Part shown: piece after piece, positions 31,862-41,555 of the stretch
Numbering within the stretch: the first letter of the stretch is position 1
Layout of the letters: every line of letters begins with the position of its first letter
Position numbers and translations under genes: made by a program
From: Candidatus Eisenbacteria bacterium
Lineage (GTDB): Bacteria; Eisenbacteria; RBG-16-71-46
DNA: 42,787 nucleotides
NCBI GenBank assembly: GCA_020847735.1
Contig: JADLBL010000022.1
Coordinates: forward strand, 1-42,787
Direction: 5' to 3'
Notes under the pieces: model-generated
What the model was told of the DNA's origin: nothing
What the model saw: only the letters and a program-made list of their open reading frames with translations
Databases searched by the model: none

Positions 31862-32395
31862 ATGAATGCCGCCCGACTCCAGCACGCCATCGCGAGCCTG
31901 ATGGACCCGCGGCCCGAGCAGGGTCGCGACAAGATCTCCTGGCTGGGTGCCCTCCAGGTGCGGGACCTGATGTCGGCGCCCGCGGTCTGCACCGACCCCT
32001 CGAGCTCGCTGACCGCTGCGCACCTGCTGATGCGCGAGCACAACCTGCGCCGGCTGCCGGTGGTGGAGAACGGCCGGCTGGTGGGCATCCTGACGCTGGG
32101 CGACGTGCGGGGCGCGGGGCCGTCCGAGGTCTCGACGCTCAATCGCACGGAGCTCGGCTATCTGACCGAACAGCTCAAGGTGGAGCGGGCCATGTCCCGC
32201 GAGGTCGTGACCACCGCGCCGGATTCGAGCCTCAAGGAAGCCGCCCGGTTGATGGTTCAGCACCGGGTCTCCGGGCTGCCCGTCGTCTCCCCCGCCGGCG
32301 AGCTCATGGGCGTGGTGACCGAATCGGACATCTTCAAGACGATGGTGGACCTGCTGGAGCTCGACGAGCAGCTGGCGGAGCCGAGCGCCTCCTGA
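31862..32395 (+). CDS. CBS domain pair protein
   Basis: A 177-residue stand-alone protein with two CBS domains. The first (about 32-95) is 'VRDLMSAPAVCTDPSSSLTAAHLLMREHNLRRLPVVENGRLVGILTLGDVR'. The second (about 108-165) is 'VERAMSREVVTTAPDSSLKEAARLMVQHRVSGLPVVSPAGELMGVVTESDIF'. Such Bateman modules bind adenosine nucleotides and act as energy or ligand sensors for partner proteins. The partner is not evident here. Between the two lies a linker with 'STLNRTELGYLTEQLK'. GAGGTGACCC precedes the ATG. Two hairpins follow the stop. Confidence 0.92.
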   Translation: MNAARLQHAIASLMDPRPEQGRDKISWLGALQVRDLMSAPAVCTDPSSSLTAAHLLMREHNLRRLPVVENGRLVGILTLGDVRGAGPSEVSTLNRTELGYLTEQLKVERAMSREVVTTAPDSSLKEAARLMVQHRVSGLPVVSPAGELMGVVTESDIFKTMVDLLELDEQLAEPSAS

Positions 32396-32399
32396 GTCT

Positions 32400-32418
32400 C
32401 GGGTCCGCTTCGGACCCG
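32400..32418 (+). terminator. Hairpin after the CBS gene
   Basis: An 8-bp stem CGGGTCCG / CGGACCCG with loop CTT, 5 bases after the stop, then TGTTCGTTCG. It is a plausible intrinsic terminator. Confidence 0.55.
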
Positions 32419-32455
32419 TGTTCGTTCGACACACGACCGCAAACCCGTCATCGGC

Positions 32456-32486
32456 AGCGCCCCGGTCGGACTCCCACCGGGGCGCT
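32456..32486 (+). terminator. Second, stronger hairpin between the CBS and beta-barrel genes
   Basis: An 11-bp perfect stem AGCGCCCCGGT / ACCGGGGCGCT with a 9-base loop, followed by GTCGCG. It lies 61 bases after the CBS stop; probably a terminator. Confidence 0.55.
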
Positions 32487-32568
32487 GTCGCGTGACCGTG
32501 AATCGGATCGGGCCGTCGCCCTTCCGAGTCGTTCCACGCCGGCTGATGCCCGATCCCGGAAACTCCAC

Positions 32569-32574
32569 TACAGT
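32569..32574 (+). promoter_or_regulatory. Putative -10 box of the beta-barrel gene
   Basis: TACAGT in CCACTACAGTGTGCCCC, 38 bases before the GTG start at 32613. No strong -35 is seen. Confidence 0.35.
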
Positions 32575-32612
32575 GTGCCCCGTCCCCGTTCGTACCCCAC
32601 AGGAGGAACATC

Positions 32613-33248
32613 GTGCGCATTCGCCCGTCCGCCGTGATCGGTTTCGCTCTCGTCCTCGTCGTGTCGCTCCCGGCCGCCTCGCTCGCACAGGGCGGTGATC
32701 CTTCGACGCCGGTTCCCGGGCAGGCCACGCCGGCCGCGACGCCGGCCGCGATTCCCGCCGAGGAGCATGGCGGCGTCTCGGGAGTGGACGTCATGACCTC
32801 GACCGTGTTCCAGCAGGGACAGAGCTCGTTCTCGGGGATCGCCCTGCGGCTGCGCCTGCGCTCGAGCGCGCTTCTGCCGGCCATCGAGATCATGCCGGCG
32901 GTGGAGATGTGGCAGAACACGAGCAGCGTCACGATTTACGACCTGAAGACCACGCGCAACGACGCGACCCTCGGCTGCCAGGTGCGCTGGACGTTCCGCC
33001 GCGAGCACTGGGAACCGTACGTCGGCGCCGGCATGGCGGTGCACTTCCTCTCGGACAAGGTCAGCTCGTCGCAGCTTCAGGCCGCGAACCAGCACAACTC
33101 CACGGTGCGTGGCGGCTACACGCTGCACGGCGGCGTGACGTTCCCCATGAACCAGCGCCTGTCGAACTTCGTCGAGCTGGAACACCACGGCGTGAGCCAT
33201 TTCCGCCAGCTCAAGTTCAACACCGGCCTGAGCTGGAATTTCCACTAG
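32613..33248 (+). CDS. Outer membrane beta-barrel-like protein
   Basis: A 211-residue secreted protein with signal peptide 'IGFALVLVVSLPAASLAQ' (cleavage near 26), then a Pro/Thr/Ala linker (27-50). Amphipathic beta-strands follow: 'GIALRLRLRSS', 'LPAIEIMPAVEMWQ', 'DATLGCQVRWTFRREHWEPYVGAGMAVHFLSD', 'GGYTLHGGVTFPM', 'NFVELEHHG' and 'LKFNTGLSWNFH'. Alternating patterns and a C-terminal Phe-His strand fit an OmpW/OmpA-like eight-strand barrel. Function unknown. GTG start with AGGAGGA 6 bases upstream. The next gene begins 19 bases later, so the two may be co-transcribed. Confidence 0.75.
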   Translation: MRIRPSAVIGFALVLVVSLPAASLAQGGDPSTPVPGQATPAATPAAIPAEEHGGVSGVDVMTSTVFQQGQSSFSGIALRLRLRSSALLPAIEIMPAVEMWQNTSSVTIYDLKTTRNDATLGCQVRWTFRREHWEPYVGAGMAVHFLSDKVSSSQLQAANQHNSTVRGGYTLHGGVTFPMNQRLSNFVELEHHGVSHFRQLKFNTGLSWNFH

Positions 33249-33267
33249 CGGAGGGAGGAATCGCGCG

Positions 33268-34131
33268 ATGGGCCGCGCCGAAGCGCTGCGCAGTCTTCGC
33301 GGACTGTCCGTGGGCGACGCGTACGGCCAGTCGCGGGTGCTGCGCGCGTTCCGCATGCCGGTCGGCGGGGATCCGGGCTCGTGGCCGTGGACCGACGCGA
33401 CGCACACGGCCCTGTCGGTGGTCGAGGCGCTGCTCGCCAGGGGCGCGCTCGATCCCGACACGCTGGCGACGGCGCTGGCGCGCCGCTACGGCCAGGAGCG
33501 GCACCGCGGCTACGCGGTCGGCGCGGTCGCGGTGCTCGAAGGGCTGCTCGCCGGCGAGCACTGGAGCACCATCGCGCCGTCGCTGTTCGGCGGGCAGGGC
33601 TCCTACGGAAGCGGCGCGGCCCAGCGCGCGGCCCCGGTCGGCGCGTTCTTCGCGGGCGATCCACCGCGGGCGGCGATGGAGATCGACCGCTCGTCGGTCG
33701 TCACCCACTCGCATCTCGAGGGGCGCGTCGGGGCGGTCGCGGTGGCCGTCGCCGCGGCCATGCTGGCGACGCCCGACCCTCCGCGCGGCGACCCGCTGCT
33801 GCGCGCGATCGTCGCGGGCCTGCCGAAGAGTCGCACGCGCGCCGGCATCGAGGCGGCGGTCCGGCACCCGGCCGCGGACCTCGACGGTGCGGCGTCCGCG
33901 CTCGGCACGGGAAGACAGCTCACGAGCGTGGACACGGTGCCGTTCTGCCTGTGGGTGGTCGCGCGGCACGGCCGCAACTTCGAGCGCGCGGTCACCATGG
34001 CGTGCGAGAAGCCCGGCGCGCACGACGCGCTCGGCGCGATCGTCGGCGGACTCGCCGCGCTGCTCGATCCGCGCATCCCGCCGGAGTGGCTGCGGATGCG
34101 CGAGCCGCTGCCGCGCGCGCTGGAAGGCTGA
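33268..34131 (+). CDS. ADP-ribosylglycohydrolase family relative with altered metal site
   Basis: A 287-residue protein with the fold pattern of ADP-ribosylglycohydrolases (ARH/DraG): 'LRGLSVGDAYGQ' (G...GDA.G), 'RAAPVGAFFAGDPPRAAMEIDRSSVVTHSHLEGRVGAVAVAVAAAM' (R..P.G and S.VTH segments) and 'DALGAIVGGLAALLD' near the C-terminus. The di-metal ligands are changed: the usual TDDT is TDAT, and the usual DTDT before AIxGG reads AHDA. It may therefore be an inactive binder or use another metal arrangement. GGAGGGAGG lies 8 bases upstream of ATG 33268. The neighbour upstream is a beta-barrel with no obvious link; no ADP-ribosyltransferase is nearby. Confidence 0.8.
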   Translation: MGRAEALRSLRGLSVGDAYGQSRVLRAFRMPVGGDPGSWPWTDATHTALSVVEALLARGALDPDTLATALARRYGQERHRGYAVGAVAVLEGLLAGEHWSTIAPSLFGGQGSYGSGAAQRAAPVGAFFAGDPPRAAMEIDRSSVVTHSHLEGRVGAVAVAVAAAMLATPDPPRGDPLLRAIVAGLPKSRTRAGIEAAVRHPAADLDGAASALGTGRQLTSVDTVPFCLWVVARHGRNFERAVTMACEKPGAHDALGAIVGGLAALLDPRIPPEWLRMREPLPRALEG

Positions 34132-34167
34132 GCGCGGGGCGGCCGGGCCTTCCCGAAGGCGCCGCCT

Positions 34168-34944
34168 TCAGTACGTGAAACCCAGCAATCCCGGGTCGGG
34201 CATCATGTCCGGGCTCCACGGGTCGGGCATCAGCTCGACCTCGCAGGGCTGCGCCACGACGCTCTCGGCGGCCGCCTTCACGTCGGCGATGAGCTGCGGC
34301 GCGTACGGGCAGAACGGCGTCGTCAGCATCATGCGCACGAACGTGCGCTGCGGCAGGAAGTGGATTTCGCGCACCAGTCCGAGATCGATGACCGACAGGT
34401 TGATCTCGGGGTCCATCACCGTCTCGAGAGCCGAGCGCACGGCCATCTCCTGCTGCGACGGCATGCTCGAGAACTCGGGCGGCCCGACCGGCTTGCGGGG
34501 CGGCGGCGCCGCGTCCGCGGCCGCGCCCGGGGCGGAGGCCGCGGGTGACGCGGCCGCCACCGGCTCCACCCAGGGCGTGCGTTCGCCGGTATGCGGGTTG
34601 ACCGGGGAGGCGGCCAGCGCGGCCGGATCCAGGCTCACCTGCACGTCGTCGCCCACGACCCGCACCGCGTAGGCCGGAACGGGCCGGGTGGCAGGCAGGC
34701 ACTTCACCGCGCCGGTGCGCACGTCGAACTTCGCGCCGTGACGCGGGCACTCGATGATCGCGCCCTCGAGCGTGCCCTCGGCCAGCGGACCGCCGTCGTG
34801 GGTGCAGATGTCCTCGATCGCCCAGAAACCGTCGTCGAGCCGGAACACCGCCACCATCGTGTCGTACACCTGCGTCACCTTGACGCCGCCCACGGCGATC
34901 TCGCCGGTGCGGGCGACCGTCACGAATCCCAGAGCGTCACTCAC
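34168..34944 (-). CDS. Rieske domain - MIP18/SufT-like fusion protein
   Basis: This 258-residue fusion has a Rieske [2Fe-2S] domain (about 1-105) with ligands in CTHDGG and CPRHGAKF, of the small ferredoxin/NirD type. A Pro/Ala linker (about 115-155) follows, then a DUF59/MIP18 domain (about 160-258) with 'VRSALETVMDPEINLSVIDLGLVREI' and 'MMLTTPFCPYAPQLIADVKAA'. DUF59 proteins such as SufT help assemble or insert Fe-S clusters, and the conserved Cys sits in TPFCPY. It is the last gene of the SUF operon; its GTG start overlaps the sufU stop. A fused Rieske module could pass electrons or itself receive a cluster. That role is inference. Confidence 0.88.
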   Translation of the reverse strand: MSDALGFVTVARTGEIAVGGVKVTQVYDTMVAVFRLDDGFWAIEDICTHDGGPLAEGTLEGAIIECPRHGAKFDVRTGAVKCLPATRPVPAYAVRVVGDDVQVSLDPAALAASPVNPHTGERTPWVEPVAAASPAASAPGAAADAAPPPRKPVGPPEFSSMPSQQEMAVRSALETVMDPEINLSVIDLGLVREIHFLPQRTFVRMMLTTPFCPYAPQLIADVKAAAESVVAQPCEVELMPDPWSPDMMPDPGLLGFTY

Positions 34945-35342
34945 GACGAACCATCCTCGTCTTCACCGGGCCACGGGGCGGTCCCATAGATGCCCGACTT
35001 CAGGGTCTTCAGCGCCAGCAGCGCGCACTTGAGCCGGACCGGCCCGAGCTCGATGCCGAGCATTTCGAGCACGTCCTCGCGCGTCAGCTTCTTCACCTCG
35101 TCGAGCGTCCTGCCCTCGACGTGTTCGCACAGCATGGAGGCCGCGGCCTGGCTGATCGAGCAGCCGTGGCCCGAGAAACGCACCTGACCGATGCGCGAGC
35201 CATCCAGCTTCACGTCCATGCGGATGCGATCGCCGCACAGCGGATTGGCGTCCTCGCAGGAGAGATCCGCGTCCTCGAGCGTGCCCTGGCAGCGCGGGTG
35301 CTGGTAGTGCTCGAGGATGTTCTCGCGGAACAGGTCGTTCAT
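34941..35342 (-). CDS. sufU: SufU-type Fe-S assembly protein
   Basis: A 133-residue protein of the IscU-like SufU family, which passes sulfur from SufS towards the SufBCD scaffold and needs zinc. Key residues are Cys and Asp in 'NPLCGDRIRM', the second Cys in 'SGHGCSISQAAASMLCE' and the third in 'GPVRLKCALLALKTL'. The insert between Cys-2 and Cys-3 is the SufU-type one. The ATG at 35342 overlaps the sufS stop and its end overlaps the Rieske fusion gene. Use of SufU instead of SufE matches Gram-positive-like and many deep-branching SUF systems. Confidence 0.95.
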   Translation of the reverse strand: MNDLFRENILEHYQHPRCQGTLEDADLSCEDANPLCGDRIRMDVKLDGSRIGQVRFSGHGCSISQAAASMLCEHVEGRTLDEVKKLTREDVLEMLGIELGPVRLKCALLALKTLKSGIYGTAPWPGEDEDGSS

Positions 35343-36631
35343 GCGCTCCCCCGCCGGACGAACACGCGCCGCGCCTCGTGCAGGCCGGCGACCAGTTCGT
35401 CCACCTCGTCGCGCTGCGAGTAGCAATGGAACGACGCGCGCGCCGAGGCCGGAACGCCGAGCTGTTCGTGCAACGGCATCGCGCAATGGTGCCCCGCGCG
35501 CACGCACACGCCGCGCTGGTCGAGCACGGTGGCCACGTCGTGCGGGTGGATGCCGTCCATCGTGAACGCGACCAGCCCGCCGCGCCGCTCGGCGGAGGGG
35601 CCCAGCACCTTCAGGCCCGGCACCCCGGCGAGCCGGTCGAGCGCGTAGGTCACCAGCTCGCGGTCGTGCGCGAAGACGCGCTCCATGCCGAGCGCCTCGA
35701 GATAGCGCACCGCCGCGCCCAGCCCGGCCGCTTCGGCGATCGGCATGGTCCCGGCCTCGAACTTCCACGGCAGCTCGTTCCACTTCGAGGACGTCAGCGA
35801 GACCTCGCGGATCATCTCGCCGCCGCCGAGGAACGGCGGCATGGCCTCGAGCAGCTCGCGGCGGCCCCACAGCGCGCCGATGCCGGTCGGGCCGAGCATC
35901 TTGTGGCCGGTGAACGCGACGAAGTCCGCGCCCAGCGCGCGCACGTCGAGCTTCATGTGCGCGGCGCTCTGCGAGGCGTCCACCAGCACCGTCGCGCCGC
36001 GCTCCTTGGCGATGCGCGCGATCTCGGCGGCGGGGTTGATCGTGCCGAGCACGTTGGAGACGTGCACGAACGAAACGAGCCGGACCCGGCCGTCGGCGAG
36101 CAGCCCGGGCAGCGCGTCCAGGTCGAGCTGGCCGTCGGCCGTCATGGGAATGAAGCGCAGCTCCACCTTTCGCCCGGCCGCCAGCAGGTGCCACGGCACG
36201 AGGTTCGAGTGGTGCTCCATGGGCGTCAGGACGATCGCGTCGCCGTCCTTCAGGAACGTCCGTCCCCACGCGTGCGCCACGAGGTTGATCGCCTCGGTGC
36301 TGTTGCGCGTGAACACGATCTCCCGCGGGCTCGCGGCATTGACGAACCCGGCGACGTGCCGGCGCGCGTCCTCGTAGAGCGCCGTCGCCTCCTCGGCGAT
36401 CCGATAGATGCCGCGGTGGATGTTCGCGTTGCACGTGCGGTAGTAGCGGTCCATCGCCTCGAGGACCGCCTCCGGCTTCTGCGAGGTCGCGGCCGAATCG
36501 AGATAGACGAGCGGCTTTTCGCGCGGCGTGGTGAAGATCGGGAAGTCCGCGCGCACACGGGCCGCGTCGAACGCGGCGGCCGCCGGCGCGTCCTGCGGGC
36601 CGGCGACCGCTCCCGTTCGCGTCGCGTTCAT
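35339..36631 (-). CDS. sufS: Cysteine desulfurase SufS
   Basis: A 430-residue PLP enzyme that removes sulfur from cysteine to give alanine plus a protein persulfide. The PLP lysine is in 'FVAFTGHKMLGPTGIGALWG' and the PLP-pocket His in 'PMEHHSNLVPW'. The catalytic Cys loop is 'VRAGHHCAMPLHEQLG', and 'SFHCYSQRDEVDELV' closes the C-terminal domain. The first ~20 residues are a variable Ala-rich stretch. It is group II, SufS-type, in line with the SufU partner encoded next. The ATG at 36631 lies 4 bases after the sufD stop. Confidence 0.97.
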   Translation of the reverse strand: MNATRTGAVAGPQDAPAAAAFDAARVRADFPIFTTPREKPLVYLDSAATSQKPEAVLEAMDRYYRTCNANIHRGIYRIAEEATALYEDARRHVAGFVNAASPREIVFTRNSTEAINLVAHAWGRTFLKDGDAIVLTPMEHHSNLVPWHLLAAGRKVELRFIPMTADGQLDLDALPGLLADGRVRLVSFVHVSNVLGTINPAAEIARIAKERGATVLVDASQSAAHMKLDVRALGADFVAFTGHKMLGPTGIGALWGRRELLEAMPPFLGGGEMIREVSLTSSKWNELPWKFEAGTMPIAEAAGLGAAVRYLEALGMERVFAHDRELVTYALDRLAGVPGLKVLGPSAERRGGLVAFTMDGIHPHDVATVLDQRGVCVRAGHHCAMPLHEQLGVPASARASFHCYSQRDEVDELVAGLHEARRVFVRRGSA

Positions 36632-36635
36632 CGCG

Positions 36636-37975
36636 TCAGCCGATCTTGCGCGCGATCTCGTCGCGCAGCCGGTCGCGCACCGCTTCGAGCGGAATGCGGT
36701 CGAGCACGGGCTCGAAGAACGCTTCCACGATCAGCCGCTGGGCCTCGATCCGCGGCAGCCCGCGCGCCATGAGGTAATACAGGTGCTCGGGCTCGACGTA
36801 GCCGATGGTGGCGCCGTGGGTGCAGCGCACGTCGTTGGCGAGAATCTCGAGTCCCGGGATGCTGTCGGCGCGCGCCTGGTCGGAGAGCAGCAGGTTGCGG
36901 TTCGCCTGGTAGGCGTCGGTCTTCTGCGCGCCCTCGGCCACCTGGATCAATCCCTGGTAGACGCTGCGCGCCTTGTCCTTCAGGCAGCCCTTGATGAGCA
37001 GGTCGCTGGTGCAGTTGGGTTGCAGGTGGCGTTGCAGCGTGTGCAGGTGGAAGTGCTGCCGCTGGTCGCCGAACATGAAGCCGTGCACGTAGGCGCGCGC
37101 GCCTGGTCCGTTCAGGTTGAACCACGCGTTCGCCTTGGTGGCGCGGCCGCCGACCATGACCTGGATCCACTGCAGTTCGGCGTCGCGCGCCAGGTCGGCA
37201 CGCGCGTTCGAGTAGTGGAACACGTTGCGGCTCCAGTCCTGCAGCGAGGCGAACGTCAGCTTCGCTCCCGCGCCGACGAACACCTCGGTGCCGCCGCAAT
37301 GGAACGCCGCCCCTTCCGCCGGCTCGGAAAGCTGCTCGTCGATCACCGTCGCTTCGGCTCCCTCCTCGAGGATCACCAGCGAGCGCGGGGCCGAAACCAC
37401 GCCGGCGCCGCTCAGCCAGTGGAAGAGCCGAATGGGCAGCGCCGCGCGCACGCCCCGGGGCACGTGCACGAACGCCCCGCCCGAATGGATCGCGGCGTTC
37501 AGTGCCGCGTACCAGTCGTAGTCGTCGTGCAGCAGCGAGCCGTAGCGGCCGGCGAGCAGCGCCTCGTGTTCGCGCGTCGCCCGATCGAACGAGCACACCG
37601 TCACGCCCTGGCGCGCCAGCGCGGGATGGGTCTGCTCGAACATCGTGCCCCCGTCACGCTGGACGACGAGGGCGAGGTTGCCCGCCTCGGCCGCGATGCG
37701 CTCGATCACCGCCGCCGGCAGGTCGTCCACGTTGCGGGCGCCGGGTCCGGTCACGCACGGATCGAGCCCCGGCAGGGCCTGCTCCAGCGCGGCGAAGTCG
37801 GTGCGGCGCCAGAGTTCCTCGTCACGCCGTGGCGGACGCAGGGTCGAGAGCGTGCCGGCCGCGGCGCGGCGGCGCTCCGCCGCCCACGCGCCCTCGCGGG
37901 CCTCGCGGGCGTGCCCGGCGGCGCACTCCGCCCAGGCGGCTTCGAATCGGGTCTGGACCGTCGGGGTGGCGGGCG

Positions 37976-37979
<4 letters not shown>
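36636..37979 (-). CDS. sufD: SufD-type subunit of the SUF scaffold
   Basis: A 447-residue SufD-like partner of SufB in the SufBC2D scaffold. The long N-terminal helical part (about 1-120) precedes the right-handed beta-helix core. Typical segments are '[12 protein letters not shown]', '[17 protein letters not shown]', '[54 protein letters not shown]', '[26 protein letters not shown]' and '[11 protein letters not shown]'. The conserved Cys and His of CTHGATIG are present. Its ATG overlaps the sufB stop. It is more divergent than SufB, as usual. Confidence 0.95.
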
Positions 37980-39381
<1,402 letters not shown>

Positions 39382-39385
<4 letters not shown>

Positions 39386-40176
39386 CGCGTCCCCACCTCC
39401 TCGCGGACCCAGTCGTAACCGCGCGCCTCGAGCTCCAGCGCCAGCTCGGGGCCGCCGTGCGTGACGATGCGGCCGTCCTTCATGACGTGCACCCGGTGCG
39501 GCTTGATGTAATTGAGGATGCGGTTGTAGTGCGTGATGACGAGCACGCCCATGTCGGGGCCGGCGAGCGTGTTGACGCCCTCCGAGACGATGCGCAGCGC
39601 GTCAATGTCGAGCCCCGAGTCCGTCTCGTCCATGATCGCGATGACCGGCTTGAGGATCGCCATCTGCAGGATCTCGGCGCGCTTCTTCTCGCCGCCCGAG
39701 AAGCCGTCGTTCAGGTACCGGTTCGCGAACTTCTCGTCCATCTTGAGCAGCGCCATCTTCTGACGCAGCAGCTCGCGGAACTCCTTCGGGGGGATGCCCT
39801 TCTTCTTCGGCATCTTGCCGTCCTCGCCGGCCGTCGGCGCGATGCGCGCGTTGAGCGCGGCGCGCAGGAAGTTCGCGAACGTCAGACCCGGGATCGCGAC
39901 CGGGTACTGGAACGCCATGAACAGGCCCGCGCGGGCGCGTGCGTCGGTTTCCATCTCGAGGACGTTCTCGCCGCGGAACAGGATCTCGCCCGACGTCACC
40001 TCGTACTTCGGGTGGCCCATCAGCGTGTTCGCGAACGTGCTCTTGCCCGAGCCGTTCGGACCCATCAGCGCGTGGATCTCGCCCTTCGCGATCTCGAGCG
40101 AGAGGCCCTTGAGGATCTCCTTGCCCTCCACGGAGACGTGGAGGTCCTTCACCACCAGTTCGGGAGTGTTGCTCAT
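39382..40176 (-). CDS. sufC: SufC ATPase
   Basis: A 264-residue soluble ABC-type ATPase that drives shape changes in the SufBCD scaffold. Walker A is '[17 protein letters not shown]', the signature is '[18 protein letters not shown]', and Walker B is '[20 protein letters not shown]', where SufC has the typical DETDSGLD. The H-loop is '[12 protein letters not shown]'. Compared with typical SufC (about 250 residues), it carries a short basic insert '[24 protein letters not shown]' after the Q-loop. The ATG precedes sufB by an overlap, and 95 bases separate it from the upstream A-type carrier gene. Confidence 0.97.
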
Positions 40177-40271
40177 GTCGTCGGTTTCCCCGCGTCCTTC
40201 GAAGGTCGCGCGTTCGCGAGCGGCGCGAGCGGCTCCGGCGTGGAGCGCGTGCGGCGCGTCGTCGTGTGGGA

Positions 40272-40595
40272 TCAGGCCGAGAAGCTCTCGCCGCAGGCGC
40301 AGCTGTGCTTCACGTTCGGGTTGTTGAATTTGAATCCGGCGCCCATGAGGCCCTCGACGTAATCGATCTCGGTACCTCCGAGCAGTACGGCACTCTTCAG
40401 GTCCACGTAGAGCTTCACGCCGTTCGCCTCGAGCACCTCGTCACCGGGCGACTCCGCCTCGCAGAACTCCATGAAGTAGGAGTTGCCCGAGCAGCCGCCC
40501 CCGCGCACGCCGATGCGCAGTCCGATCTCGGGTGTCCCGCGCTGCGCGAGCAGATCCTGGACCTTGGTCGCGGCGATGGGCGTCAGCGTGATCAT
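40272..40595 (-). CDS. A-type Fe-S carrier protein (IscA/SufA/ErpA family)
   Basis: A 107-residue A-type carrier that delivers clusters to target proteins. Conserved cysteines are in '[15 protein letters not shown]' and the C-terminal '[16 protein letters not shown]' (CxC). It begins '[19 protein letters not shown]' as usual. The internal '[33 protein letters not shown]' is the family core. It overlaps the stop of the MerR regulator gene by 4 bases (ATGA), so regulator and carrier are coupled. Whether it is SufA, IscA or ErpA in function cannot be told. Confidence 0.95.
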   Translation of the reverse strand: MITLTPIAATKVQDLLAQRGTPEIGLRIGVRGGGCSGNSYFMEFCEAESPGDEVLEANGVKLYVDLKSAVLLGGTEIDYVEGLMGAGFKFNNPNVKHSCACGESFSA

Positions 40596-41221
40596 CTGGA
40601 CTGCTCCTTTCGTGAAGCGGTTCCGGCGGCCTCGGTGCCGGGCATGGAGCCCGCGGCCGTTTCGTTCATGCCCTCGACCCGCACGAAGGCGGGCCTGCTC
40701 GTTCGCGGCGCGCCGTCAGGGGTGCTCCTGATCCCCACGACCAGCGACGGTGCGGAGACGACGCCGTGGTCCTGCTGGCAATTCACGCATGCGTGCACCG
40801 GACCCGGCGCATCGCAGTTCTCGCACGTCTCAAGGTATCGCAGCCCCTCCTCCAGTTCCGTCTCGAGCCGGCGGTGGCGGTGGATCGCCTCGCGCGTCTG
40901 CGCGAGCTTGCGCTGGAACAACTCGCGCAGGTCCGCCATCGCCGCCGGACCCCGATCCGCCGTCCACCAGTTGCGCAACACCTCGCGCATCTCCTGCAGC
41001 GAAAAGCCCAGGCCGTGCAGCGAATCAATCCAGCGCACGCGATCCACGGCCGAGGCGTCGAACAACCGGAACCCGCCGCTCGAGCGCGTCGCCGGCTTGA
41101 GCAGACCGAGCTCTTCGTAAAGACGGATGGCGCGGACGGTCTTGCCGGTTGCCCGGGCGATGTCGCCGACGCGGAGGAGCCCCTGCCGGTCGGTCGTGAT
41201 GGTCTGTGAGGTGGCGCCCAT
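40592..41221 (-). CDS. MerR family regulator with four-cysteine tail, head of the SUF operon
   Basis: A 209-residue MerR-type regulator. The winged helix-turn-helix (about 15-85) is 'LLRVGDIARATGKTVRAIRLYEELGLLKPATRSSGGFRLFDASAVDRVRWIDSLHGLGFSLQEMREVL'. A coiled-coil dimer helix (about 100-132) follows, then C133-ENC-DAPGPVHA-C145-VNC, i.e. C-x2-C-x8-C-x2-C, and a Gly/Ala-rich tail. The cysteines suggest binding of zinc or a Fe-S cluster. It is the first gene of the SUF operon, where IscR or SufR would stand in other bacteria. A palindrome with core ACGTTAACGT lies just upstream. GTG at 41248 is an alternative start but would place that palindrome inside the gene. Confidence 0.88.
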   Translation of the reverse strand: MGATSQTITTDRQGLLRVGDIARATGKTVRAIRLYEELGLLKPATRSSGGFRLFDASAVDRVRWIDSLHGLGFSLQEMREVLRNWWTADRGPAAMADLRELFQRKLAQTREAIHRHRRLETELEEGLRYLETCENCDAPGPVHACVNCQQDHGVVSAPSLVVGIRSTPDGAPRTSRPAFVRVEGMNETAAGSMPGTEAAGTASRKEQSR

Positions 41222-41555
41222 AACCCTTACGTTAACGTTAGAGTCCACCCGGAACCTACGGGGTTCGTGGCCGCTGCGTCAACGTGCCAGCCCTGCAATC
41301 TCGATGTCTGGCTCGGAAGAAGGCCGGCCGGTCCAGGGTCCGTTCGGACACCCGAACCTGGGACCCGACCGGGAGGCACGGCCAACGCCCGCAGGGAGTT
41401 GGCGGAGGCCGCGAAAGAAGCGCCCGGCCCAACTCGGATCTTGAAGCCGCCCGGCCGCCTGGTGGAGAATTTGCCGCCCTCAGACCTCTTCCGCCGCTTG
41501 CCCAGCGGGGAGGGCGTACCCGCACCTCGTCTCCCACATCTCCACGAGGCCCCTG
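41222..41555. other. Divergent intergenic region, SUF operon / secreted repeat protein
   Basis: A 334-base region between the MerR gene and the secreted repeat protein. It holds the palindrome at 41226-41241 and a possible minus-strand TTGACG (41276-41281) as -35 element. The rest shows no recognisable gene or RNA; reading frames crossing it have no supporting ribosome sites. Confidence 0.6.
41226..41241 (-). promoter_or_regulatory. Probable MerR-type operator of the SUF operon
   Basis: Imperfect 16-base palindrome CTAACGTTAACGTAAG (minus strand) with the perfect 10-base core ACGTTAACGT at 41229-41238, a striking AT-containing site in GC-rich DNA, 4 bases upstream of the chosen regulator ATG. 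Similar (C/T)TxACGTTAACGTxA palindromes are known operators of some MerR-family regulators such as LiuR. Autoregulation is likely. Confidence 0.65.

Noticed and set aside
34132-34167. Bidirectional terminator between the convergent ARH-like and Rieske genes
   Set aside because: A GGCGCC-centred partial inverted repeat exists, but the stem is short and imperfect, so I do not list it.
41127-41444. Plus-strand frames in and after the MerR gene
   Set aside because: Antisense or intergenic readings with no ribosome site and random-looking product.
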